A stretch of 64,000 bases of DNA from PMP191F sp047602185 (GCA_047602185.1 JASGHY010000001.1:1302001-1366000); one strand, 5' to 3'; positions 55,374 through 63,390 are shown, counted from the first letter of the stretch. Notes: generated by a model not told the origin, from the letters alone. Numbers and translations are program-made.

Positions 55374-55865
55374 ATGCCATCTTTTGATATTGTAAGTAAG
55401 GTAGACGCACAGGCACTCGACAATGCAGTAAATGTAACGTCCAAAGAGCTTGCCAACCGCTTTGACTTCAAAGGAACCCACCTGTCTATTCAACTGGATA
55501 AGAAAGAGTTCCTGATCAAAATTGAAACTGAAGACGATATGAAAATGCGCCAGTTGGTAGACGTACTCATCAACCGGGCACACAAACAGGGCATTTCCCC
55601 CGAAGCATTCGACCTATCCAAAGAATCTTACCAGAGTGGTAAACTCACCAAACAGGAGGTACCCGTACGCAATGGCCTCAAACAGGAGGATGCCAAAAAG
55701 ATTGTAAAACTTATCAAGGACTCCGGTCTTAAAGTACAAGCATCTATCAATGATGATCTTGTTCGTGTAACCGGCAAAAAAATTGACGATCTCCAGGAAG
55801 TGATCCAGCTTTGCCGCAACTCTTCCCTCGGCATTCCCCTGCAGTACGAGAATATGAGAAGCTAA
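55374..55865 (+). CDS. YajQ family nucleotide-binding protein
   Basis: Protein of 163 residues with the complete YajQ pattern: MPSFDIVSKVD, NRFDFKGT, the central SGKLTKQEVPVRNGLKQEDA and KKIVKLIKDSGLKVQASI, and a VTGKKIDDLQEVI end. Members bind cyclic di-GMP in some species and have been linked to RNA or regulator binding; here the function is only inferred. It is flanked by repeat-rich spacers and seems monocistronic. Confidence 0.92.
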   Translation: MPSFDIVSKVDAQALDNAVNVTSKELANRFDFKGTHLSIQLDKKEFLIKIETEDDMKMRQLVDVLINRAHKQGISPEAFDLSKESYQSGKLTKQEVPVRNGLKQEDAKKIVKLIKDSGLKVQASINDDLVRVTGKKIDDLQEVIQLCRNSSLGIPLQYENMRS

Positions 55866-56224
55866 TAAAGTAGAAGGCCAGGACTCAGGGAACAAGGCAC
55901 AAGGAAATACGGTTGACAGGTTGGAAGGTTGATAAGTTCACAAGGGAAAGACAAAAATCTGATGTCTGAAAGACGCAACTGCCAATTGCCAACTGCTATT
56001 CCTCGTGGCTCGTAGCTCAAAGCTCGCCGCTTGTATTCGCGTTAGGCGTTGAGCATTCCGCGTTTAGCTGTACTTATAACCTATAACCCCGGCTTTTCTT
56101 TCCAGACCATTCATTATCAACCACTTATTCCTTATTTCTGTGCATAACCTGGTGCGTAACCGGTGCATAAACTAAGGCCCTGAAATTTGGGATCGGCTGG
56201 TACAGTAAAGTATCTTTATATAGC

Positions 56225-56338
56225 AAGGTCGCAACAAACTTTACAGAATGATGTGACTTTCGGGAAGCATCGATTAGCAGTTTATAGAAGCGAAAGCAGA
56301 TATAGAAGCCAATCCGATGCTTTCTTTTTGTCTAAGGC
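56225..56338 (+). ncRNA. Candidate small RNA
   Basis: A good promoter (TTTG at 56186-56189, 21 bases, TATCTTTA at 56211-56218) would start a transcript near 56225. About 45 bases later a long stem forms: GGGAAGCATCGATT pairs with AATCCGATGCTTTCT (one bulge) around a ~35-base loop with two imperfect GCAG-TATAGAAG repeats. A U-rich tract (TTTCTTTTTG) ends it. No open frame of note. I do not recognise the family; a 6S-type or unknown RNA is possible. Confidence 0.35.
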
Positions 56339-56515
56339 TCTGGTTTATCTTACCGCTTGAACTGATTTTCTGCACATTTTGTTGACTTTTTACCCGTTTA
56401 TGTCAAAAAAACACTTACAGGCTGTGTTTTGTCCTTTCCATTATTCAAAAAATTTCTATATTGCTTTCAGTTGTTGCAGAAACAAGGTCTTTTACAACGA
56501 TACTTTTAAAAATCA

Positions 56516-56547
56516 TTTGGCGCAAAACAGAATTACCAGTAATTTTG
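56516..56547 (+). promoter_or_regulatory. Bacteroidota promoter of the L31 gene
   Basis: TTTG at 56516-56519, 20 bases, then TAATTTTG at 56540-56547: an exact match to the Bacteroidota promoter. The -7 box lies within a 9-base inverted repeat, ATTTTGCCG (56542-56550) and CGGCAAAAT (56574-56582), which could be an operator. Confidence 0.75.
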
Positions 56548-56608
56548 CCGTTTTGTAAAAAATAATTACCGTACGGCAAAATCCGTACTTCTACTAAATC
56601 AAAGAGTT

Positions 56609-56860
56609 ATGAAAAAGGGACTTCACCCCGAAAGCTATCGCTTCGTTGTATTTAAAGACATGAGTAACGGACACAGTTTCCTGAGCCGTTCTGCAGCAGC
56701 AAGCAAAGAAACTACCAAATGGGAAGACGGTAATGAGTACCCATTGATTAAATTAGAGATCTCTAGTACTTCTCACCCTTTCTTTACTGGTCAGAAAGTA
56801 CTGGTTGATACAGCAGGTAGGATCGACAAATTCAAGAAACGTTACGAGAAGAAGAAATAA
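56609..56860 (+). CDS. rpmE2: 50S ribosomal protein L31 type B
   Basis: Protein of 83 residues of the large ribosomal subunit. The sequence (MKKGLHPESYRFVVFKDMSN, FLSRSAA, YPLIKLEISSTSHPFFTGQ, GRIDKFKKRY) is that of the zinc-free (C-minus) type: it lacks the CxxC pairs of type A. In many bacteria the zinc-free form is induced under zinc limitation, and the inverted repeat at its promoter may be relevant. It is flanked by its own promoter and terminator. Confidence 0.95.
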   Translation: MKKGLHPESYRFVVFKDMSNGHSFLSRSAAASKETTKWEDGNEYPLIKLEISSTSHPFFTGQKVLVDTAGRIDKFKKRYEKKK

Positions 56861-56904
56861 AATCTTAACTTCAAGATAAATTTTTTGTTTTTCATGGCTA
56901 TACT

Positions 56905-56945
56905 TTCCCTTTCCCGTTCTCGGGAAGGGGATTTTTGTTTTGTGC
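56905..56945 (+). terminator. Terminator of the L31 gene
   Basis: CCCTTTCCCG pairs with CGGGAAGGGG around a TTCT loop, followed by ATTTTTGTTTT. It lies about 50 bases past the L31 stop. The remaining spacer to 57111 shows nothing else. Confidence 0.8.
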
Positions 56946-57111
56946 CCCTTTCACATCCTATGGAAGGCTCAATGGTGTCTTCCTGCCGGGAACTAAAACG
57001 CTTAACCAAATCCCTCAAAACCCGAACATCCGGACAGGAAAAGAGATAGACCCGGGCACAACTATTTAGTGTTTTTTGCTGTAAGACCTATTAAAACAGT
57101 AGCTTTAAAAC

Positions 57112-58161
57112 ATGAAACCGGCCTATCTTACTGATAAAGAACTGCGTAGCCAGTTATTTCCATTTGCAGAAACACGCTCTGTGGCAGATATCAGGGTAGG
57201 TATCCTTACCATTCGCCAGAAATGGGAGTTATTGCTGCAGCATGCCGTGACAGTGTTGCGCCACGATGCAGAGATGCCTGAGAATGCCATAGCTTATGCA
57301 GCCAACATTATTCCCAACAAAGCCTTTATTACTGCTCTGCAGCAAAATGCAGAACCCGACTATAGCAAGGTAAAGATCCTGCAGTACCCCTGGCACATCT
57401 TTCAACTGAATGATCTCGCCCTTCGGGAAGATTTTGAGCTCATCACTTCCGGACGTACATCTGCGCCTATACCAGGCTCTGTTCAGGCTATTAATCCCTC
57501 AGCTATTTTTATTGAAGAAGGCGCTGTATTACAGCATTGCATCCTCAATGCAGCTACCGGCCCCATTTATATCGGTAAGAACACCGAGATCATGGAAGGT
57601 TCCTGCATTCGCGGGCCTTTTGCCCTTTGCGAAGGAGCTGTAGTAAAAATGGGAACACGTATCTATGGTGCCACCACCATCGGGCCCTATAGTGTTGCCG
57701 GTGGAGAGATCAAGAACAGCGTCATTATAGGCTATTCCAACAAAGCACATGATGGATACCTGGGTGATGCCGTACTGGGCGAGTGGTGCAATCTTGGAGC
57801 CGGCACCTCCAATTCCAATCTGAAAAATACAGTAGGCGAGGTGCAGGTCTGGCACCAGGGTAGTGGCAGTTATGTCAGTGCGGGCATTAAATGCGGCTTA
57901 CTCATGGGCGATTATTCCCGTGCAGCCATCAATACCTCTTTCAATACCGGTACAGTAGTAGGTATCTGTGCACATGTGTTTAGCAATGAACTTACACCCA
58001 AATTCATTCCTTCTTTCACCTGGGGGCGCCATCCTTATGAATTTGAAAAAGCCCTGCGTGATATTGGTAACTGGAAAAAATTAAAAAATCAACAGCTTAC
58101 AGAAGCGGAAATAAACCAATTGCAGCATATTTTTGGCGCCGCAACGAAGTCAGAGAGCTGA
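57112..58161 (+). CDS. GlmU-like sugar nucleotidyltransferase / acyltransferase
   Basis: Protein of 349 residues. It has an N-terminal part containing RSVADIRVGILTIRQKWE, the uridylyltransferase-like marker of the alternative bacteroidal GlmU family, and a C-terminal left-handed beta-helix of hexapeptide repeats (GPIYIGKNTEIMEGSCIRGP, KMGTRIYGATTIGPYSVAGG) as in acetyltransferases. It probably makes UDP-GlcNAc or a related activated sugar for the cell wall. The N-terminal half is shorter than in E. coli GlmU. It lies 89 bases before tpiA on the same strand. Confidence 0.8.
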   Translation: MKPAYLTDKELRSQLFPFAETRSVADIRVGILTIRQKWELLLQHAVTVLRHDAEMPENAIAYAANIIPNKAFITALQQNAEPDYSKVKILQYPWHIFQLNDLALREDFELITSGRTSAPIPGSVQAINPSAIFIEEGAVLQHCILNAATGPIYIGKNTEIMEGSCIRGPFALCEGAVVKMGTRIYGATTIGPYSVAGGEIKNSVIIGYSNKAHDGYLGDAVLGEWCNLGAGTSNSNLKNTVGEVQVWHQGSGSYVSAGIKCGLLMGDYSRAAINTSFNTGTVVGICAHVFSNELTPKFIPSFTWGRHPYEFEKALRDIGNWKKLKNQQLTEAEINQLQHIFGAATKSES

Positions 58162-58250
58162 TGCCGGGAAATGCCTTAATGGATCTTCATACTTCTGACT
58201 TCATACATCGTACTTCGTAATTAAGAACAACTAACTATATCCTTACAATC

Positions 58251-59016
58251 ATGCGTAAACAAATTGCAGCAGCTAACTGGAAAATGAATTGCACCTATCC
58301 CCAGGGCGAGAAATTACTTAACGATGTTTTAAGCGCAAAAGTACCGCTTGCTCCGGCGCAGCAGGTAGTATTTGCAGTTCCTTTTCCATACCTCATTATG
58401 GCGGGTAGTGTTATAGCACGCGAACAGGGCTACTTTGTAGCTGCTCAAAACTGCTACAACAAAAAATCAGGAGCTTATACCGGCGAGGTGTCAGTTGAAA
58501 TGCTGCACTCTATCGGCATCAAATATTGTGTAATTGGTCATAGCGAGCGTCGTGAATATTTCCAGGAAAGCAACCAGGGTATTAGCGGAGAAGCTGAACC
58601 TTTGTTTGGAAAGCGAGATCACGCCCATCTTCTGCTGCGGCGAGCCTCTGAGCATCCGCGAAGCAGGTACACAAAATAGTTTTGTAGAAACACAGTTGCA
58701 GGAATCATTGTTCCACTTATCTGAAACAGATATTCAACGCATCGTTATCGCATACGAACCCATCTGGGCTATCGGTACCGGTAAAACCGCTACAGCTGCA
58801 CAGGCGCAGGAAATGCATGCACATTTACGTGCGGTGCTGGCATCAAAATATGGAGCAGAAATAGCCAACAATATCTCTATTCTGTATGGTGGCAGTGTAA
58901 AGGGCAGCAATGCAAAAGAACTGTTCTCCAATCCTGATGTAGATGGCGGTCTTGTAGGTGGTGCCTCTCTCAATGCAGAAGAGTTTGTAACGATTATCAA
59001 AAGCCTCAAAGCTTAA
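58251..59016 (+). pseudogene. tpiA: Triosephosphate isomerase, frameshifted
   Basis: Glycolytic triosephosphate isomerase split by a single extra base. The first frame (58251-58679) covers NWKMN with the catalytic Lys and GHSERREYFQESNQ; the second frame (from about 58580 to 59016) carries VLAEKLNLCLESEITPIFCC, the catalytic Glu in YEPIWAIGTGKT and the phosphate-binding GGSVKGSN. Dropping one G from GGG at 58577-58579 restores a 254-residue protein of normal length with every key residue. Since the gene is otherwise intact and usually essential, an error in the read or assembly is as likely as a true mutation. Confidence 0.85.
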
Positions 59017-59066
59017 ATACGAAGTCAGAAGTACGAAATACGAAAACCACGAATTTCGCACTTTCA

Positions 59067-59113
59067 AAAAAGTCCGGAAGAACGCTTGTTACAAGTAGTT
59101 CCTCCGGACTTTT
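59067..59113 (+). terminator. Terminator downstream of tpiA
   Basis: AAAAGTCCGGA pairs with TCCGGACTTTT (11 bp) around a loop that contains a second small hairpin (CTTG-TTA-CAAG). T-rich on the 3' side. It lies 50 bases past the tpiA stop. Confidence 0.75.
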
Positions 59114-59293
59114 CATTTCTTACTCCTGTATTAGCGTTAAGCGTTCCGCTTACTTATAACCTACAACTTAAAACTTACAACCTGTATTTCTTTCAGTATT
59201 CGACATTCAGAATTTGATATTTTTTGCTACTTCCTAATTCCTCATTCCAAATTCCTTATTTCTCATTCCTGTATTCAACTTACAATCCCGCTC

Positions 59294-59342
59294 ATCGAAG
59301 CGTCCCTCGCTTCGATAAGATTATTATGTGGCTTGTAGCCAC
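59294..59342. repeat. Paired hairpins in the spacer after tpiA
   Basis: ATCGAAGCG-TCCCT-CGCTTCGAT at 59294-59316 and GTGGCTTGTAGCCAC at 59328-59342. The second resembles the small hairpins GTGGCTTTAGCCAC (50740) and GTGGCTTCAACCAC (50858), so this may be a third member of that hairpin family. Confidence 0.5.
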
Positions 59343-59493
59343 CAGGCAAAGACTTCTCCCGTATTAAGCTGTATTCTTGCATTAAGCATGTGCCTGTATT
59401 CAACTTATAACTTAAAACCTACAACCTGTACTCCCTTACTGTTAATTCCCTGGTAAACTTTTCCCCAATGGCACAGTGTGCAATAAAATTAAG

Positions 59494-59525
59494 TAACTTA
59501 TATGCCGAGGAGGTAATAAGTTATG
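59494..59525 (+). promoter_or_regulatory. Shine-Dalgarno sequence in a hairpin loop before the hemerythrin gene
   Basis: AGGAGG at 59508-59513 lies 9 bases before the ATG, a strong Shine-Dalgarno sequence rare in Bacteroidota. It is in the 14-base loop of an 8-bp AT-rich stem, TAACTTAT (59494-59501) and ATAAGTTA (59516-59523), whose 3' arm covers the first base of the start codon. A 4-codon open frame (ATG-CCG-AGG-AGG-TAA) also begins in the loop at 59502. Confidence 0.5.
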
Positions 59526-59954
59526 GAAAGGATCTCGACACTTAACCTGTTGCACAAGCAACATCTGGCTGACAAACAGCAATGTTCTCAACTACTCAGC
59601 GTTATTGAAAAGCAGAACGACAGCGCCACACTTCAGCATCATATTCTCTCTTTCTGGAAAAATGATCTTCAAAAACACATAGAGGCCGAAGACAAGATAC
59701 TTGTGCCATTTCTCAAAGCACATGGTTTCAACAGCAGTTACATCAATATTCTCTATCGTGAGCACGATACTATCCGTTTACTGGCTCAGAGACTTTCATT
59801 GTTGAATGGTGACGGGCAACAGTTCTGCAAAACCTTTGTAAAGCTGGTTGATGAACATATCAGTTTTGAGGACGAGGTTGTTTTTCCCAAAATGCAGAAA
59901 ATGATCGCTCCCGAAGAACTGGAAAAGCTGGAAAAGAAAATGGCTAATGCATAA
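59523..59954 (+). CDS. Hemerythrin HHE-domain protein
   Basis: Protein of 143 residues, a four-helix bundle. The His and Glu/Asp ligands of a diiron centre are visible in order: LLHKQH near residue 10, KHIEAEDKI (about 52-57), REHDTIR near 81, and DEHISFEDEVVFPKM (about 117-130). Such proteins bind oxygen or nitric oxide, or take part in iron-sulfur repair (RIC type, which normally also has an N-terminal ScdA-like domain absent here). The leader carries an unusual Shine-Dalgarno hairpin. Confidence 0.8.
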   Translation: MERISTLNLLHKQHLADKQQCSQLLSVIEKQNDSATLQHHILSFWKNDLQKHIEAEDKILVPFLKAHGFNSSYINILYREHDTIRLLAQRLSLLNGDGQQFCKTFVKLVDEHISFEDEVVFPKMQKMIAPEELEKLEKKMANA

Positions 59955-60298
59955 ATGTGCGGATGGGAATTGGGAATCAGGTTTTAGGCGTTAGCTGTTA
60001 GGAAATACAAGTTGGCAGTTGGCAATTTGCAGTTAAGCCTGTGAATAGTCAATGGTCAATAGTGAATATAAGCTACGAGCAAATACAAGTCAGGAGGCAA
60101 GCTATCAGTTGTTCTAACCTCAAATTTCAAACATCAAATCTCAAATCCAGTATCCGGTATCAGGGAACCGGTATCTTTCATTTCACCTTTCATGCTCCCA
60201 CTCACTACTGACGATTCACGTCTTATCCCGCATGCTTGCGGAACCGATTGCCGTCTGCCGACATTCCCCTATTTTTGGCCGTAAAGTCCACCAACGGC
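59955..60298. repeat. Modular intergenic repeat block J
   Basis: Spacer of 344 bases whose word order, up to 60225, is that of block B without the inserted element: GGGAATCAGGTTTTAGGCG (59972-59990), AAGTTGGCAGTTGGCAATTT (from 60008), AGTCAATGGTCAATAGTG (60048-60065), TCAAATTTCAAACATCAAAT (60120-60139), a run of CCGGTATC, and CACTCACTACTGACG (60199-60213). The last 50 bases hold the flippase promoter. Confidence 0.8.
60248..60277 (+). promoter_or_regulatory. Bacteroidota promoter of the flippase gene
   Basis: TTG at 60248-60250, 19 bases, then TATTTTTG at 60270-60277, an exact match at normal spacing. It lies 21 bases before the ATG at 60299 and supports that start over the longer frame, which would begin upstream of the promoter. 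Confidence 0.7.
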
Positions 60299-61594
60299 AT
60301 GGCGCTACACAAAGCTATTGCGGCTAATAGTATTTATCGCTTCTTCAATATCGGCATTCAATTGCTCAGCACCGTTTTGCTGTCGAGACTAATGGGCATT
60401 GAAGGCTATGGACTGATCTCACTGGTAATAGCTACGGTAGCCATCTTCAATATGGCCACATCGCTGGGGCTCGACTCTGCCATTACCTATCACATCGCCT
60501 CCGGCAAGCTAAAACTGCAGCATATTTACTGGCTTATTGGGGTCATATTGCTCGTACAGGTTGGGTTGGCGATCGTAACAGAAGCAGCTTCATTTTTAAT
60601 TACGGGCAACCATTTCCTGGCTATTACATTGCCGGTGTTACTGGTATTTGTCATAAGTACCTCACTTACTGAGAAGCTTACAGCCTTACTCAACGGTTTT
60701 CATTTCTACACGCTCCTGAACCGCTGGCTTGTTATCATCAATGCCATCATGTTGCTGGTATGGGGCGTATTATGGTTTGGTGACGCTGGCTGGCAGACTC
60801 ATAATTATGTCTTACTGTATGTAATACTCTCCGCCTTGCAGACATTGGTATTGCTGGTGGTATTTCGCATAGCCAGTGGACAGGGATTTTCATTTATAGC
60901 TCCCGCTAAGGCACAATTACGTTTATTTGCGGCTTATGCATTTGTTGAATACCTGGCCAATGTAATCCAGTTCGTGGCTTATAGAGCCGATTACTGGATC
61001 CTGGATCATTATTACGACAAAAAGGAATTGGGGTGGTATGCACTGGCTGTAAAGTTATCCCAGTTCTTTTGGGTATTGCCCAACCTCATAGGGAGCATTT
61101 TATTCCCGGTGGTATCTAATCAATTACCGGGCTCAGCACCCACGCAGGTAACACAGCTTATCCGCATCATGAATCTCTCGGGCTTGTTATTGCTTATCAT
61201 TTGTGCATGCACAGCGGGCTTTATTATACCCTGGGTATTTGGGGAAGCGTTTACGTCCAGTGCGCCGTTATTATTATGGTTATTGCCGGGAGTATGGCTT
61301 TACAGCATTACAGTGGTATTAGGCGGCTATTTTTCCGGTATCTACAAACCAGAGGTCACTTTGTACAGCGCAGCCATTTGCCTCTCTACCATCCTCATTT
61401 TCGATTTCTGGCTTATTCCCGGCATGGGCAAAACAGGTGCCGCCATTGCCAGTACCATTGCCTACAGCATCACTGCGTTTTACAACATCTACAAGTATTG
61501 TTCATTGACGCAACAATCATTTACGCAGTTGTTTATTCCGCAAAGAGATGATATGAAACGTTTACGCGAAATGATTTACAAAGCTGAAGATTAA
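60299..61594 (+). CDS. Polysaccharide/lipid-linked oligosaccharide flippase (MATE/Wzx-like)
   Basis: Inner-membrane protein of 431 residues with about twelve helices and the start typical of polysaccharide-export flippases (ANSIYRFFNIGIQLLSTVLL, SRLMGIEGYGLISLV). Such proteins turn lipid-linked sugar units across the inner membrane. There are no glycosyltransferase genes beside it, so its substrate may be made by the cluster at 17-27 kb or elsewhere. The start is set by the promoter just upstream. Confidence 0.85.
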   Translation: MALHKAIAANSIYRFFNIGIQLLSTVLLSRLMGIEGYGLISLVIATVAIFNMATSLGLDSAITYHIASGKLKLQHIYWLIGVILLVQVGLAIVTEAASFLITGNHFLAITLPVLLVFVISTSLTEKLTALLNGFHFYTLLNRWLVIINAIMLLVWGVLWFGDAGWQTHNYVLLYVILSALQTLVLLVVFRIASGQGFSFIAPAKAQLRLFAAYAFVEYLANVIQFVAYRADYWILDHYYDKKELGWYALAVKLSQFFWVLPNLIGSILFPVVSNQLPGSAPTQVTQLIRIMNLSGLLLLIICACTAGFIIPWVFGEAFTSSAPLLLWLLPGVWLYSITVVLGGYFSGIYKPEVTLYSAAICLSTILIFDFWLIPGMGKTGAAIASTIAYSITAFYNIYKYCSLTQQSFTQLFIPQRDDMKRLREMIYKAED

Positions 61595-62022
61595 ACGGAG
61601 AATGCGAATACAAGTCCGGAAGAATGTTAACAGGTTGAAAGGTTGATAAGTTGACAAGGAAAATGTGCAGCTATGCAAATTTGCTAATGTGCGAATGGAA
61701 AAGAACCGGGAATCAGGTTTTAGGTGAAATGCAGGGGTGATAAGTTGAGAGGTTTACAAGTTGACAAGGGGGAATGTTGAATATCAAACTCCGAATGTCG
61801 AATTTTGAAGGGAAATACGATCCTCCAGAGCTCACAAGTTGAAAAGTTAATGAGTTGAGAGGGTGAATTCGAAGTTTAATTCCGGAAGTCAGAAAAAACA
61901 ACGATCCACTCACGATTCACGTCTCACGTTTGACGCTTTAGCTGCCAACTTGTATTTGCTAGCGGCTCGCAGCTGTATTAACCCGAAACACTAAACTCTA
62001 AACCCGCAACAGTCTCACGCTA
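61595..62022. repeat. Modular intergenic repeat block K
   Basis: Convergent spacer. GGTTGATAAGTTGACAAGG (near 61640), GGGAATCAGGTTTTAGGTG (61708-61726, a second empty site of the MITE-like element), TCGAATTTTGAAGGG (near 61798), then a 71-base stretch at 61870-61940 identical to 2933-3003, followed by GCTGCCAACTTGTATT (61941-61956), GCGGCTCGCAGCTG (61962-61975) and ACCCGAAACACTAAACTC (from 61981). The order of words is similar to block A. Confidence 0.8.
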
Positions 62023-62280
62023 CTAGCTCTTCAGCTTATTCACCAGCTCAACATACTCCTGCATGGCATTGTCCTGCGTTTTTCCTTTAAGACCTGCCCA
62101 GGCTTCATATTTGGCTTTAGATACAAAATCGAAGGGGTTGGAGGGTGGATCTACGTTCACGTCTCCTTCGGTAGACTGTTTATAGAGAGAATACAATTGC
62201 AGCAAAGAATCATTACTGGGGCGATCGGATAAAGTCTTGCTGTCTGCCACAGCTTTTTCGAAGAGAGACTTCAGGTCCAT
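62023..62280 (-). CDS. Acyl-CoA-binding protein
   Basis: Small cytoplasmic protein of 85 residues, a four-helix acyl-CoA carrier. The signature LYSLYKQSTEGDVN, with the Tyr and Lys that contact CoA, and SKAKYEAWAGLKGKTQDNAM are clear. Full length for the family. ACBPs are scattered among bacteria; here there are no fatty-acid genes beside it. It is separated from bestrophin by a terminator-like hairpin. Confidence 0.92.
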   Translation of the reverse strand: MDLKSLFEKAVADSKTLSDRPSNDSLLQLYSLYKQSTEGDVNVDPPSNPFDFVSKAKYEAWAGLKGKTQDNAMQEYVELVNKLKS

Positions 62281-62368
62281 ATAGGTGAATATTTTAATGC
62301 AATGTACAGGATTTCTGCACAGAAAAGATTGTTTAAATGCAAGAAACCAGCAAAAAGTACCCTTTATA

Positions 62369-62387
62369 CAAATGTTGTTGAATTAAG
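62369..62387. mobile_element. Remnant end of a MITE-like element
   Basis: CAAATGTTGTTGAATTAAG matches the 19-base inverted end at 16 positions and is followed by GCTCCGG as in the full element, but the matching right end is absent. It is probably a truncated copy. Confidence 0.5.
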
Positions 62388-62422
62388 CTCCGGGGCCATT
62401 GACCGTGTATCTCTAAAAACAG

Positions 62423-62446
62423 GGATGCCGCTGAAAAGCGGCATCC
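62423..62446 (-). terminator. Terminator of the bestrophin gene
   Basis: A perfect 10-bp stem, GGATGCCGCT with AGCGGCATCC, around a GAAA loop; on the minus strand it is followed by CTGTTTTTAG. It lies 32 bases past the stop of the bestrophin gene. Confidence 0.8.
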
Positions 62447-62478
62447 GGATTATTACGGGTTACACATGAGAGGGAAAC

Positions 62479-63390
62479 TTACAGCAGATAATAATTGTCT
62501 GCCTTTATCTTTTCAGGCACGCTGTCTGTTTCGTTGATCATCTGGCGCAGGTTGCGGTCGATGTTGCGCGAAATAGAGGTCATTGGCGTATCTGTTGGTT
62601 TATTTTCAAACGGATCCTGCAGGTGTACGGCCATTCTTTCAATCAGTAAGAAGAAAGAAGCCAATGCTGTTACCAGGGGGATCTCAATGATGCCCACATA
62701 TTCAATAACGCTGAAGGGCAACAGCAGGATAAAGAAGTACAATGCAAAATGCGTGTACATGGTATAGGTCATCGGGAACACGGTGCTCTTGATACGCTCA
62801 CATTTTCCCATAGAGTCACACAAACGGGTAAGTGTTCTTTCGATCTCCACCTGTTGAAACTCATTGATCCATCCTTCTTCCATTGCCAGCTTAAGGTCCT
62901 TTGCATGCAGGCTCAAAATAGCATTGGGAATATTATCATGCGTTTGCAGGTAGGCCAGTTCTTTTTTAGAGAAGTATTTCTCCAGTCCTGCTATAGGGTC
63001 CAGTCCGCGAAGTGATTGGGACAAACTATAACACCAGGCGCTTTGCCTTTTAATGAACCGCTCGCTGAAGGCATCCCTTTCAGGACTGGTGAAAGGCGCA
63101 TTGGTAAAACATTGTATCTGTCTTGCCAGTGAACGTGAGTCATTCACAATAGCGCCCCAGATAATACGCGCCTCCCACCAGCGGTCATACGCCTGGTTCG
63201 AACGAAAAGCAAGCAACAATGACAATACAGTACCCAATATAGTGGGGATACCCAGTGGTATAGTTAAATTATGTAGTCCAAGATCTTCACGCAAAAACCA
63301 TATCAGCGCAGTGTATAGCGAGATGCCAATGATCTCGTACTTGATCTTGGAAAAGACATATGTTAGTGGTATTTTTTGTTTTAATAACAT
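62479..63390 (-). CDS. Bestrophin family membrane protein
   Basis: Membrane protein of 303 residues of the bestrophin/UPF0187 family, with four helices and the marker AFRSNQAYDRWWEARIIWG near residue 60, plus FALYFFILLLPFSVIEYVG and the C-terminal GIEIPL-like segment. Bacterial members form pentameric ion channels (Na+ or Cl- selective). The ion cannot be told here. Normal length. Confidence 0.9.
   Translation of the reverse strand: MLLKQKIPLTYVFSKIKYEIIGISLYTALIWFLREDLGLHNLTIPLGIPTILGTVLSLLLAFRSNQAYDRWWEARIIWGAIVNDSRSLARQIQCFTNAPFTSPERDAFSERFIKRQSAWCYSLSQSLRGLDPIAGLEKYFSKKELAYLQTHDNIPNAILSLHAKDLKLAMEEGWINEFQQVEIERTLTRLCDSMGKCERIKSTVFPMTYTMYTHFALYFFILLLPFSVIEYVGIIEIPLVTALASFFLLIERMAVHLQDPFENKPTDTPMTSISRNIDRNLRQMINETDSVPEKIKADNYYLL

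Larger units (their letters stand above)
55866..56608. repeat. Modular repeat block H, candidate small RNA and rpmE promoter region
   Basis: The first 230 bases carry repeat words: AACTGCCAATTGCCAACTGC (55977-55996), GCTCGTAGCTCAAAGCTC (56009-56026), TAGGCGTTGAGCATTCCGCG (near 56043-56062) and ACTTATAACCTATAACC (56072-56088). From 56100 the sequence is unique and AT-rich. It holds a promoter-like pair at 56186/56211, a hairpin with U-tract near 56262-56337, and the L31 promoter at 56516-56547. Confidence 0.6.
59017..59522. repeat. Modular repeat block I with a tpiA terminator
   Basis: Begins with AGAAGTACGAAATACG (59027-59042). A terminator occupies 59067-59113. Then come GTTAAGCGTTCCGC (near 59133), ACTTATAACCTACAACTTA (from 59152), TTCCTAATTCCTCATTCC (from 59231), a hairpin pair at 59294-59342 and two more TGTATT separators. 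The last 70 bases hold the hemerythrin leader. Confidence 0.65.

Noticed and set aside
55114..55395. 93-codon hydrophobic open frame
   Set aside because: Its Leu/Phe/Ser-rich content comes only from the polypyrimidine tract and it overlaps the yajQ start.
58577..58579. Programmed frameshift in tpiA
   Set aside because: No slippery heptamer or stimulatory structure is evident and the family is not known to use recoding; a mutation or read error is simpler.
2720..62022. CRISPR array as an explanation for the repeated words
   Set aside because: Words vary in order, orientation and spacing, there are no unique spacers of uniform length, and no cas genes are present.
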